DNA of 7,239 nt from Acidobacteriota bacterium (GTDB lineage Bacteria > Acidobacteriota > Terriglobia > Terriglobales > Acidobacteriaceae). Made by a program: the position numbers and the translations under genes. This document shows, piece by piece, positions 1 to 6,825 of this stretch. Numbering within the stretch: the stretch's first letter is position 1; each line of letters starts with the position of its first letter. Under the pieces are notes generated by a model that saw only the letters and a list, made by a program, of their open reading frames with translations, was not told where the DNA came from and searched no databases. The stretch lies in the NCBI GenBank assembly GCA_003223595.1, contig QHVR01000026.1, positions 1-7,239 on the forward strand. The letters are read 5' to 3'.

Positions 1-1
1 T

Positions 2-865
2 ATCCAGGGGCTCGACTGGATGAGCCCCGAAACCAAGAAGCAAGCCAAGGTCAAGCTGCAGGCGATCCGTAACAAGATTGGCTATCCCGACAAATGGCGG
101 GATTACAGTTCGGTAGTGATCAAGCCCAATGATCTTGTCGGAAATGTAGAACGCTCCGAAGAGTTTGAATCGAAGCGGCAGATCGCAAAGATCGACAAGC
201 CGCTTGATCGCGATGAGTGGGGCATGACACCGCCGGAGGTCAATGCTTATTACAGCGGGTCATTCAATGAAATCGTGTTTCCGGCGGGAATTCTGCAGCC
301 TCCGTTTTTCGACAAGAACATGGATGACGCGGTCAACTTCGGAGGCATTGGGCTCGTGATTGGTCACGAACTCACGCACGGCTTCGACGATCAGGGACGC
401 AAATTTGATCCGCAGGGGAACTTGCGCGATTGGTGGACGGAGCAGGACGGAAAAGAGTTCGAAAAACGAGTGAGCTGCGTGGCCGATGAATACTCCAACT
501 TTGTTGCCGTCGACAACATGAAGCTCAACGGGCGCCTGACGCTGGGCGAGAACACGGCCGATAACGGAGGAGCGCGGGTGGCGCTAGCAGCCCTCGAGCA
601 TATGATCGCGGACGATAAGAGCGGAAAAGAAGGGCAGAAGATTGACGGTTATACACCGGAGCAGCGGTTTTTCCTGGGCTTCGGCAGGGTATGGTGCGAG
701 AAGCAGAGGCCGGAATATCTGCGCATGCAGGTAAGCACCAATCCGCACTCGCCGGGCAAGTATCGGGTGAACGGCGTGGTGCAGAATATGCCGGAGTTCC
801 AGAAGGCGTGGGGATGCAAGACTGGGCAGCCTATGGTTGCTGAGAATGCTTGCCACGTTTGGTAG
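2..865 (+). CDS. M13 family zinc metallopeptidase (neprilysin/PepO-like), C-terminal part, 5' end outside window
   Basis: Zinc endopeptidase of the neprilysin/PepO family, which cleaves short peptides. Family members are usually secreted or membrane-anchored, so this one probably acts outside the cytoplasm. The frame is open to the window edge: codons before the first ATG (20) read IQGLDW and continue into WMSPETKKQAK, which is family sequence, so that ATG is internal and the N-terminal half is missing. Counting from the ATG at 20, HELTH at 116-120 (HExxH: two zinc His and the catalytic Glu), GENTAD at 176-181 (third zinc ligand Glu177), NAYY at 75-78 (the substrate-binding NAF/YY motif), and H243 with R249, spaced as neprilysin His711/Arg717. 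The protein ends in CHVW, the normal M13 C-terminus, so the 3' end is intact. It converges on the DUF4097-like gene. Family call is secure; substrate is unknown. Confidence 0.96.
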   Translation: MQGLDWMSPETKKQAKVKLQAIRNKIGYPDKWRDYSSVVIKPNDLVGNVERSEEFESKRQIAKIDKPLDRDEWGMTPPEVNAYYSGSFNEIVFPAGILQPPFFDKNMDDAVNFGGIGLVIGHELTHGFDDQGRKFDPQGNLRDWWTEQDGKEFEKRVSCVADEYSNFVAVDNMKLNGRLTLGENTADNGGARVALAALEHMIADDKSGKEGQKIDGYTPEQRFFLGFGRVWCEKQRPEYLRMQVSTNPHSPGKYRVNGVVQNMPEFQKAWGCKTGQPMVAENACHVW

Positions 866-946
866 GAAGGGCGTTGACTGACGCTACAGGACTAGACTCG
901 CTTCGCTCGGGGCGGACCAAGCGTCCGCCCCTACACAATCGCGGCG
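866..946. other. Convergent intergenic gap with GC-rich palindrome
   Basis: These 81 bases separate the stop codons of two converging genes. The gap holds a tandem TCGCT TCGCT and, directly after it, a strong inverted repeat (listed separately). No reading frame or RNA gene is seen. Confidence 0.6.
909..931. repeat. Perfect 9-bp inverted repeat with 5-nt loop (REP-like; possible bidirectional transcription stop)
   Basis: GGGGCGGAC (909-917), loop CAAGC, GTCCGCCCC (923-931): a perfect GC-rich stem between convergent genes, so it would form a hairpin in either transcript. No T-run follows on either strand, so it is not a textbook Rho-independent terminator. Its composition and position are typical of dispersed REP-type palindromes, but copy number cannot be judged from one window. 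Confidence 0.6.
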
Positions 947-1588
947 CTATTTGCCTTCCAGGTTGATGTCACCCACTCCGACATGAGCACGGAGCTCGTA
1001 TTTGCCATCACCGTGGTATTTCAGGGTCTTGCCTAACCAGCCGCTAGTTTCGCCATAGCCATCTCCGTTCACGTCACCAATTCCGGCACTGGCGTGAACA
1101 AAGCGGTAGCCGGAGTGGCCGGTGGCGATTCGGATATCGCCTACCCCGAGACTCAGGTCCTTGTCGCCCTCGATGTTTTCTACGGTGAGGTCGCCGACTT
1201 TCTCGTGCACGTCAAGATTGCTGTTCTCCGGCACTTCGAGCTCGACGTCAAGATTCGTGTTCCCCCCAGAGGGCGAGTGAAATTCGATAGCGGCATCTTT
1301 GCCATGAACGTCGAACTCCACGGTAGTTTTCTTCACACTCGATTCGTGCCTCGATTTCACCGTGTACTCCAGCCGGATCTGGCTGGAATCTCCGCGCTTG
1401 ATGTGAAGGTCCCCCACGGTCATGCGGACATGGATCGTCCCGCCAGTCACGAATTCGCGGGCGTCGCGACGAGTCTCCTCATATTTCCAGTCGTCGGCTG
1501 CGCAAACCGAGGGAGCGGCGAACGCGATCAACGCGAGACAGATCAGAAGTGTTTTGTTCAGTGGAAACGAAGAACGCCTTTCGACCAT
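947..1588 (-). CDS. Exported DUF4097-like beta-strand-repeat protein (putative adhesin family)
   Basis: Predicted exported protein of 213 residues. A signal peptide is visible: basic MVERR, hydrophobic core at about 13-25, cleavage likely after VCA (28-30). The rest is beta-strand-like, with recurring [VI]GD[LIV] motifs at 58, 131, 149, 170 and 205, the look of DUF4097 'putative adhesin' proteins, which form short beta-helices. A function is not established for most members. Residues 171-177 read GDVNGDG, resembling calcium loops of FG-GAP or dockerin type. The frame stays open upstream to an ATG at 1774, inside the peptidase gene. I chose 1588 because GAGAGG lies 6 bases upstream and the signal peptide starts there; the longer form would bury it. 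The start lies 82 bp downstream of the M28 stop on the same strand, so it may share that transcript. Family assignment is from pattern recognition and is moderately sure. Confidence 0.75.
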   Translation of the reverse strand: MVERRSSFPLNKTLLICLALIAFAAPSVCAADDWKYEETRRDAREFVTGGTIHVRMTVGDLHIKRGDSSQIRLEYTVKSRHESSVKKTTVEFDVHGKDAAIEFHSPSGGNTNLDVELEVPENSNLDVHEKVGDLTVENIEGDKDLSLGVGDIRIATGHSGYRFVHASAGIGDVNGDGYGETSGWLGKTLKYHGDGKYELRAHVGVGDINLEGK

Positions 1589-1594
1589 AGGACA

Positions 1595-1600
1595 CCTCTC
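1595..1600 (-). promoter_or_regulatory. Ribosome binding site deciding the start at 1588
   Basis: The minus strand reads GAGAGG, 6 nt before the ATG at 1588. It supports this start over the in-frame ATG at 1774, which lies inside the upstream gene. Confidence 0.7.
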
Positions 1601-1670
1601 AGGCACAAAGACGCCTGCCAGCTGATACGAGTCGAATCGAGCAAAGGTTCCCCAAAGGCGTTCGGGCGCT

Positions 1671-3833
1671 CTAGCGGTATCCGTCCAGGGTCTTAGCGGC
1701 GCGCTCCAGCGCGGCGGCGAGCACAGCCAGTTGCTGTTGGGCTCGTTCCATATCTCCTTTGTCCAGAGCCTCATTGACCCCGGGAATCACCACGGCAGCA
1801 TAGCCGGTGTATTCGCCCGGCGCGTAGATGGCATGGTGATACCAACTGCGGTGAGGCAAGCCCTCCGGCACAAGCAAGGCACGCTCCGTATCCAACAAGA
1901 CCTGGTTCAGGCGCGAAACGTCGCGGGGAGGATTCTTTTCCTTGGACAGCAGCTTTGCCCCAGCGGCCTCAAAGTGACGGGCAGCCGCACTGACGGGTGC
2001 AAAGTCGAGCCCCTTTTCGCCAAATTTGTCGTGGGCTCTCTTCCCTGCCGCATCGAGATAGGACTTGATCTCCTGGCCATATTCCTCGTAGTCGTAGGGG
2101 ATCACATCCGCATTGGCCATTCGGACCATCTGCAGGCCAAAGACGCGTGCCATCTGTTGCTCATAAGCAAAATCGGGGTCGCCGAATTTCTTGAACCAGG
2201 CAAAGTTGTCGAACACCGAGTGATAAACCCCGTAGGATCCACTCGAACTGATGTCGATTGAGGGCACTCCCAGGTGCTGGAGAAAGGCCGTGTAGTCCGA
2301 ACCGCTGCCGAGATCTCCTACCGGAACATCGGTCTTGGCCTGCGCGGCGGGAGGGCGATGGTTCTCGAGGGGCGTGTCGGAAGGCGCGGGAGGAGCGTGC
2401 GCAGCTTTCTCCCAGTTCTGGTACACCGTCCCGCCCTTCGGGCTGGGCACCGCCTTGGTAACATCGCGCACAAACTGCTTCAGAGAAGGCACAGCCGAAG
2501 CGCCAAATTTCTGACCGGAAACGGCCACATCCATGTTGAAATACGCGGGAGATCTGCGGAGCTCCGCCTGGTTCTGCTCGACCCACTCGGTCGAGCCCAT
2601 CAGGCCCTCTTCTTCGCCGTCCCAGCTACCGAATACCATGGTGCGCTTAGGCTTCCAGCCTGATTTGAGCAGTTCTCCAATCCCGTGTACTGCTTCCAGC
2701 ATGGCCGCAGTGCCGCTGTTGGGATCGACTGCGCCATAGACCCACGCGTCGCGATGATTGCCTGCGACCACCCATTCATCGGGCAATTCACTGCCTTGCG
2801 CTTTTCCAATCACATCCCACAACGTGCGGAATTCATACTCCTGCTTGAGATGCATCTTCACGCGTGCCGGGCCTGGACCCACGTGATAGGTGAATGGCAG
2901 CGAGCCTTGCCATTCGCGAGGTGACTCAGGTCCGTCGAGGTACTGCAGGATAGGCCAGGCGTCGTGATAAGAGAGCGGCGTAACCAGAATTTTCGGCATT
3001 TGTGCCGAGGCTTGCGGGGCAATGCGTTCAGATGATGGGAGCGAGGGAACTGACGCGATGCCGGGAGTGGTGGGATCGCCGGGAAACTCGAACATGTACC
3101 CTATGGAGCCACGCTGGACGCCGGTATCGGGGCGCCAGGGTCCTTCTGGGTATTTGTCACCGCGTCGCCAGCCGTCGTCAGCCGGATCGGAGTAGATGAT
3201 GACTCCCGCCGCCCCATGTTCCTGCGCCACGAAAGCTTTCACTCCGCGGAAGTTCTGGCCATAGCGCACGAGGACGATTTTTCCCCGCACATCAATTTTC
3301 ATCTTCTCGATCTTCTCGAAGTCGTCCGGGGATCCGTAATTGGCATAGACCACGTCAGCTTCCACATCGCCCGAAGGTGACATGCCGGTGAATGGCATGA
3401 CTACCCGGGGATCGTCCTGAAAGGGATCGCCATCGACATGCTCGCGAGTGGGGCCGTGCATTTCGACTCCGGGGGGCGCGGTGAGATCGACGCTGATCTC
3501 TGACGGATAGTTAATCCAGACTTTGTATTCGACAATTTCTGTGTCCAGACCGGCTTCCCTGAATTTTTGCGCTACGTAGTCGGCGGTTGCTTTGTCCTCG
3601 ATTGTGCCCGCCATATGGGGAGCTTGCGTCAACGTTCGAAGATGCTGCTCCGCCAGCTTAGGGTCGGGCACTGCGAGGAAGCGTGCTTCGATGGCGGATT
3701 CCGAGGCAGCATCACGGAATCCGAGCAAACCCCCGCCCGGAGCACTCGCTGTGGAAGATTTTCTGTTGGGAGTTCTGGCTGAACCGGAAACGATTAGGGC
3801 GAACAGAAACGTGGCGATCGAAAGGGATTTCAT
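1671..3833 (-). CDS. M28B family zinc peptidase, glutamate carboxypeptidase II/transferrin-receptor-like, exported
   Basis: Co-catalytic two-zinc exopeptidase, 720 residues, predicted exported: MK then a hydrophobic stretch 4-16, cleavage likely after GSA (17-19). Domain order matches human glutamate carboxypeptidase II (GCPII): N-terminal peptidase part, protease-associated insert (about 110-330), catalytic core (about 335-575) and a helical C-terminal dimerisation domain (about 600-715). By alignment from memory, the metal ligands are His360, Asp370 (bridging), Glu408, Asp435 and His538, with Glu407 as general base; spacing agrees closely with GCPII 377/387/425/453/553. GCPII's arginine patch and Lys699 appear replaced (Ala445, Asp527, Ser529, Gly677), so glutamate specificity is doubtful; Arg196, Tyr537 and Tyr678 match GCPII Arg210, Tyr552 and Tyr700. 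A proline-rich stretch lies at 480-500. The start at 3833 has CAGGAG 4 nt upstream. The gene begins 63 bp after the proA stop. Family call is secure; a broad amino- or carboxypeptidase role is inferred. Confidence 0.95.
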   Translation of the reverse strand: MKSLSIATFLFALIVSGSARTPNRKSSTASAPGGGLLGFRDAASESAIEARFLAVPDPKLAEQHLRTLTQAPHMAGTIEDKATADYVAQKFREAGLDTEIVEYKVWINYPSEISVDLTAPPGVEMHGPTREHVDGDPFQDDPRVVMPFTGMSPSGDVEADVVYANYGSPDDFEKIEKMKIDVRGKIVLVRYGQNFRGVKAFVAQEHGAAGVIIYSDPADDGWRRGDKYPEGPWRPDTGVQRGSIGYMFEFPGDPTTPGIASVPSLPSSERIAPQASAQMPKILVTPLSYHDAWPILQYLDGPESPREWQGSLPFTYHVGPGPARVKMHLKQEYEFRTLWDVIGKAQGSELPDEWVVAGNHRDAWVYGAVDPNSGTAAMLEAVHGIGELLKSGWKPKRTMVFGSWDGEEEGLMGSTEWVEQNQAELRRSPAYFNMDVAVSGQKFGASAVPSLKQFVRDVTKAVPSPKGGTVYQNWEKAAHAPPAPSDTPLENHRPPAAQAKTDVPVGDLGSGSDYTAFLQHLGVPSIDISSSGSYGVYHSVFDNFAWFKKFGDPDFAYEQQMARVFGLQMVRMANADVIPYDYEEYGQEIKSYLDAAGKRAHDKFGEKGLDFAPVSAAARHFEAAGAKLLSKEKNPPRDVSRLNQVLLDTERALLVPEGLPHRSWYHHAIYAPGEYTGYAAVVIPGVNEALDKGDMERAQQQLAVLAAALERAAKTLDGYR

Positions 3834-3837
3834 CGGG

Positions 3838-3877
3838 CTCCTGGACCGAAGGGTATTCAGAGTAGCACAGCCCAGGA
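3838..3877 (-). promoter_or_regulatory. Ribosome binding site of the M28B gene, with a complementary upstream segment
   Basis: CAGGAG (3838-3843, minus strand) is the Shine-Dalgarno site for the ATG at 3833. TCCTGG (minus strand, 3872-3877) is exactly complementary to CCAGGA (3839-3844), which includes most of the site, with a 27-nt loop. Pairing could mask the site, but a 6-bp stem with that loop is weak and may be chance. The proA-M28B gap contains no terminator I can see. Confidence 0.4.
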
Positions 3878-3896
3878 ACTTAGAGCTGCGCCTTCA

Positions 3897-5150
3897 TCAG
3901 GAGCGGATCTGGCCGGAACCGACTATCTCGTACTTCGATGATGTGAGTTCCGCCAGCGCGAAGGGCCCGCGGCAATGGAGCTTCTGCGTGCTGATGCCCA
4001 TTTCCGCCCCGAAGCCGAATTCCGCGCCATCCGTGAAGCGCGTCGAGGCGTTCCAGTACACAGCGGCAGAATCCACTTCGCGCAAGAATTTCCGGGCATT
4101 CGCTTCGTCAGTGGTCACAATCGCGTCGGAATGTTTGGTGGAGAACTTGTTGATATGAGCGATCGCCTGCTCGACATCGGCCACCACGGCTGTCGCGATG
4201 CAAAGGCGCGAATACTCTTCGTGCCAGTCCTGATCTTTGGCGGAGGATATTGGTAAATCGGGTGCCACAAAGCGAACCCGGTCGTCGCCGCGCAGCTCAA
4301 CCCCGGCATCAACCAGCTTTCGCAGAATACGCGGGACGTATGCCGCGGCGATGCGCTCATGCACCAGCAACTTCTCGACGGCGTTGCACACCGAGGGGCG
4401 CTGTGTCTTGGCATTCATCACAATTTTGTCTGCCATGTCGAGATCAGCGGAGGCATCGACGAACACATGGCAGTTTCCCGCTCCCGTCTCGATCACAGGC
4501 ACCGTGGAGTTTTCCGTCACGTACTGGATGAGCCCCGCGCCGCCACGGGGAATCACGACATCGATCAAGCCGCGAGCCGTAATCAACGCCTGCACCGAGT
4601 GGCGCGTTCCGGAATCCAGCAATTCGATTGCACCTTCGGGGATGCCAGCCACCTTCGTCATGATCTCCACCAGCACCTGATTCGTGCGCGCCGCTTCCTT
4701 CCCCCCGCGCAGGACGATGGCGTTCCCCGCCTTCAGAGCCACCACAGCGGTATCCACGGTGACATTGGGCCGAGACTCGTACACGATGCCGATCACTCCC
4801 AGCGGCACACGAACCTTGCGGATATGCAGGCCGTTGGACTTGGTCCATTCGGCAAGAATCTCGCCGATGGGATCGGGCAAGGCCGCCACCTCGCGCACAC
4901 CGGCCGCCATCTCCTTAATTCGCGCCGGTGTCAGCAGAAGCCGGTCCCGCATAGCGCCTTGCATGCCGGAGTTCTCAATATCTGCGGTGTTGGCGTCGAG
5001 AATGGCTCTCTGCGACGCTTCCAGGGAGTCGGCAATGGCGAGCAGAAGAGAATTCTTGTCCGCGGTCGAGAGCAGGGCGACCTTCGCCGACGCACCACGC
5101 GCACGCAGGATTTTTTCCTGGGTCAAAGCGGAGATGGAAGCACTCGCCAT
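3897..5150 (-). CDS. proA: Gamma-glutamyl phosphate reductase (glutamate-5-semialdehyde dehydrogenase)
   Basis: Second step of proline synthesis from glutamate: NADPH-dependent reduction of gamma-glutamyl phosphate to glutamate-5-semialdehyde in the cytoplasm. At 417 residues it has the usual ProA length, with aldehyde dehydrogenase fold motifs throughout: VYESRPNVTVD (123-133), LRGGKEA (147-153), PRGGAGLI (201-208), ETGAGNCHV (221-229), RPSVCNA with catalytic Cys255, NASTRFTDGAEFGFGAE (367-383) and STQKLHCRGP (387-396). The frame extends to an ATG at 5327, giving 59 more residues, but these lie inside proB and are not ProA-like. The start at 5150 gives the family N-terminus, has AGAGG 8 nt upstream, and overlaps the proB stop as TGATG. 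That arrangement suggests translational coupling and matched expression with ProB, its metabolic partner. The M28B gene follows 63 bp downstream. Confidence 0.98.
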   Translation of the reverse strand: MASASISALTQEKILRARGASAKVALLSTADKNSLLLAIADSLEASQRAILDANTADIENSGMQGAMRDRLLLTPARIKEMAAGVREVAALPDPIGEILAEWTKSNGLHIRKVRVPLGVIGIVYESRPNVTVDTAVVALKAGNAIVLRGGKEAARTNQVLVEIMTKVAGIPEGAIELLDSGTRHSVQALITARGLIDVVIPRGGAGLIQYVTENSTVPVIETGAGNCHVFVDASADLDMADKIVMNAKTQRPSVCNAVEKLLVHERIAAAYVPRILRKLVDAGVELRGDDRVRFVAPDLPISSAKDQDWHEEYSRLCIATAVVADVEQAIAHINKFSTKHSDAIVTTDEANARKFLREVDSAAVYWNASTRFTDGAEFGFGAEMGISTQKLHCRGPFALAELTSSKYEIVGSGQIRS

Positions 5151-5163
5151 CAGCTCAACCTCT
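5148..5163 (-). promoter_or_regulatory. proB/proA stop-start overlap with internal ribosome binding site
   Basis: On the minus strand AGAGG (5159-5163) lies within the 3' end of proB, 8 nt before TGATG, where the proB TGA and the proA ATG share one A (5150). This fixes the proA start and is the usual layout for re-initiation coupling. Confidence 0.8.
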
Positions 5164-5902
5164 GCCCGGGAAAATAAGTTCCTATCTTGCCGCAGACTCC
5201 CAACGTAATAGCCTGGGGGTGCCGCCCGTTCACGATAGCCACGTGGACCCCGGCCTCGCTGGCGAGTTTGGCGGCGCGCAGCTTGGACAGCATGCCGCCA
5301 CGGCCCAAGCGACTTTTGCCATTGCATTGCGCCTCGAGGGCGGGGGTAAGCTTCCGAATCACACGCTGGAGACGTGGCTTCTTGTGGCCGTTTGGAATCA
5401 TGAATCCGTCAACATTGGTTAAGAGCAGAAGCCAATCGGCCTTCACGGCAGTGGCGAGGAGTGAACTGAGTTCGTCGTTGTCACCAAACGCGCCTTCCAA
5501 CTCCCGCACAGAGACGCTGTCGTTTTCATTCACGATCGGCACGACCCCCAGCGACAACAACTCTGCCAAAGTGTTCTGCAGGTTCCGATACCGAACAGAA
5601 GAAGTGAAGTCGTCGCTCGAGAGCAGCAATTGAGCAACGATTTTCTTCCCGAAAAACAGGCGCTCATAGGTGTGCATCAGTTTGCTCTGCCCTACTGCGG
5701 CGCAGGCCTGCATGCGTGGGACGCCGGTTGGCCGTTTTCGCAACTTCAGGCCCGAGATGCCCGCGGCAATCGCTCCCGAAGTGACAATCAGGTACTCATT
5801 CTTGGACCAATCAAACTGGTCCACCATGCCGCGCAGCAGATTGATATCGATCTGCCCGTCGGGAGCAATGAGGCTGGTGCCGACTTTGATGACTACTCGC
5901 AT
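5150..5902 (-). CDS. proB: Glutamate 5-kinase, short form lacking the PUA domain
   Basis: ATP-dependent phosphorylation of L-glutamate to gamma-glutamyl phosphate, the first and normally proline-inhibited step of proline synthesis, in the cytoplasm. The 250 residues cover just the amino acid kinase domain: KVGTS (6-10), VTSGAIAAG (40-48), AAVGQ (68-72), NENDSV (125-130), FGDND (139-143), LTNVDG (161-166), GRGGMLSKLRAAK (200-212) and VNGR (224-227). E. coli ProB has 367 residues with a C-terminal PUA domain; here the protein ends right after the kinase domain (GTYFPGQRLS) and runs into proA. Two small deviations: the common GTGGM is GRGGM (Arg201), and the loop between NEND and GDND looks about two residues longer than usual. 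The start at 5902 has AGGA 4 nt upstream. It is the first gene of the minus-strand series and is divergent from the methyltransferase gene. I found no convincing promoter for it. Confidence 0.97.
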   Translation of the reverse strand: MRVVIKVGTSLIAPDGQIDINLLRGMVDQFDWSKNEYLIVTSGAIAAGISGLKLRKRPTGVPRMQACAAVGQSKLMHTYERLFFGKKIVAQLLLSSDDFTSSVRYRNLQNTLAELLSLGVVPIVNENDSVSVRELEGAFGDNDELSSLLATAVKADWLLLLTNVDGFMIPNGHKKPRLQRVIRKLTPALEAQCNGKSRLGRGGMLSKLRAAKLASEAGVHVAIVNGRHPQAITLGVCGKIGTYFPGQRLS

Positions 5903-6025
5903 GTTTTCCTGGTTCGTGCGATTTCACGCTGCCGCGAATCCCCCATGGGGAGAATGCAGCCCGGAAGGGACAACACTTCTATCCTGCCGTTAGAATGGGC
6001 TTTCTGGCAAGTCGAATTCACGCTT
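5903..6025. other. Divergent intergenic region between proB and the methyltransferase gene
   Basis: These 123 bases must hold the promoters of both directions if each unit has its own. The + strand has one weak sigma-70-like candidate (listed separately); none convinced me on the minus strand. A perfect 10-bp palindrome CCCCATGGGG lies at 5941-5950, a possible but unsupported operator. No leader peptide or riboswitch is recognised. Confidence 0.5.
5967..5996 (+). promoter_or_regulatory. Weak sigma-70-like promoter candidate for the methyltransferase gene
   Basis: GGGACA (5967-5972, 4 of 6 to TTGACA), an 18-nt spacer, then TAGAAT (5991-5996, 5 of 6 to TATAAT). Transcription would begin near 6003, giving a leader of about 20 nt before the ATG at 6026. 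It was found by eye and could be chance. Confidence 0.27.
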
Positions 6026-6790
6026 ATGCCCGCTTCCAACGCGACCAGCCGATTCTCCGATCGAGTCGAGAACTACGTCCGTTATCGCCCCGGATATCCC
6101 GCTGAGGCCTTGCGGGCGCTGCAAGTGGAGTGCGGCCTGACTCCGGGGCATGTCATTGCAGATATCGCTTCGGGCAGTGGCATTTGGACGCGCATGCTGC
6201 TGGGAAATGGTAATCGGGTCTTTGCTGTCGAACCCAACCAGGAGATGCGAAGGGCAGGAGAGCGATTGCTATCAGCTTTTCCCAACCTGATCAGTACAGC
6301 CGGAAAAGCTGAAGCTACGACGCTCCCAGACGCCAGCGTGGATTTCGTCACAGCGGCTCAGGCCGCACACTGGTTCGAGCGGGGCGCCAGCCGGCGGGAG
6401 TTCGTCAGAATTCTCAAACCGCGCGGATGGCTGGTGCTGCTGTGGAATGAGCGGCTGATCGACCGCACCCCTTTTCTGCGCGCCTATGAACAATTGCTCC
6501 TGACTCATGCAACCGACTATGAGGAGGTGCGCCACGAGCGCACCACGGATGCAGTGTACGAATTTTTTGATCCCGCTCCGTATACGGAACGGAGCTTCGC
6601 GATGCGGCAGGAATTCGATTACGCAGGGCTGGAGGGCCGCCTGCTTTCGTCCTCGTATGCGCCGGCGCCGGGGCATCTCAAGCATGCGCCCATGTTACGC
6701 GAATTACGCCGCATCTTCGACGAGAACTCTTGCGCGGGGCATGTTGTGTTCGAGTACACGACTCGCATTTACTTTGGAAGGCTGAAGTAA
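6026..6790 (+). CDS. Class I SAM-dependent methyltransferase (Methyltransf_11-like), substrate unknown
   Basis: Predicted soluble methyltransferase of 254 residues transferring a methyl group from S-adenosylmethionine. The N-terminus FSDRVENYVRYRPGYP (10-25) is typical of this subfamily. The SAM-binding site follows: motif I VIADIASGSGIWT (43-55; the usual GxGxG is ASGSG), acidic Glu69 ending the next strand (VFAVEP), then DFVTAAQAAHWFE (106-118) with the recurring AxHWF, and ILKPRGWLVLLWNE (129-142). The C-terminal 110 residues are less conserved and probably form the substrate lid. The frame is open upstream as far as 5630, but those codons are antisense to proB. I chose 6026 because homology-like sequence starts there, although no good Shine-Dalgarno precedes it; ATGs at 5945 and 5954 are alternatives. 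The decarboxylase gene follows after 35 bp, so co-transcription is likely. The sequence does not reveal whether the acceptor is an amine, a lipid or something else. Confidence 0.9.
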   Translation: MPASNATSRFSDRVENYVRYRPGYPAEALRALQVECGLTPGHVIADIASGSGIWTRMLLGNGNRVFAVEPNQEMRRAGERLLSAFPNLISTAGKAEATTLPDASVDFVTAAQAAHWFERGASRREFVRILKPRGWLVLLWNERLIDRTPFLRAYEQLLLTHATDYEEVRHERTTDAVYEFFDPAPYTERSFAMRQEFDYAGLEGRLLSSSYAPAPGHLKHAPMLRELRRIFDENSCAGHVVFEYTTRIYFGRLK

Positions 6791-6802
6791 CGTCGCGAGC
6801 CA

Positions 6803-6821
6803 CTGATCGTGCAATCAGGAG
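6803..6821 (+). promoter_or_regulatory. Ribosome binding site of the decarboxylase gene, at the foot of a small hairpin
   Basis: AGGAG (6817-6821) lies 4 nt before ATG 6826 and 7 nt before ATG 6829. CTGAT (6803-6807) pairs with ATCAG (6814-6818) around a 6-nt loop and takes in the first two bases of the site. The binding site is clear; the 5-bp stem is marginal. Confidence 0.6.
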
Positions 6822-6825
6822 CGCA

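Noticed and set aside
1589..1774. 62-codon N-terminal extension of the DUF4097-like protein
   Set aside because: It overlaps the end of the M28B gene and would place the signal peptide internally; a good ribosome binding site precedes 1588.
1671..3833. Direct glutamate supply from the M28B peptidase to ProB as a functional module
   Set aside because: The residues giving GCPII its glutamate preference appear substituted, and ProB uses cytoplasmic glutamate while the peptidase is exported.
4359..5177. Long plus-strand open frame (272 codons) opposite proA, and similar long antisense frames opposite the M28B gene (1731-2261, 3592-4158)
   Set aside because: They lie opposite strongly conserved coding sequence, are low-complexity and rich in Arg/His/Pro/Ser, match no family I know, and are expected by chance in GC-rich genes.
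5151..5327. 59-codon N-terminal extension of proA
   Set aside because: It lies entirely within proB in another frame; the protein from 5150 already has the normal ProA length and start.
5941..5950. Palindrome CCCCATGGGG in the divergent region as an operator
   Set aside because: Ten bases without extended symmetry or a second copy; no regulator gene is nearby. Too little to call a binding site.
5630..6025. In-frame upstream extension of the methyltransferase frame
   Set aside because: Most of it is antisense to proB and its sequence is unlike methyltransferases. Family-like sequence begins with the ATG at 6026.
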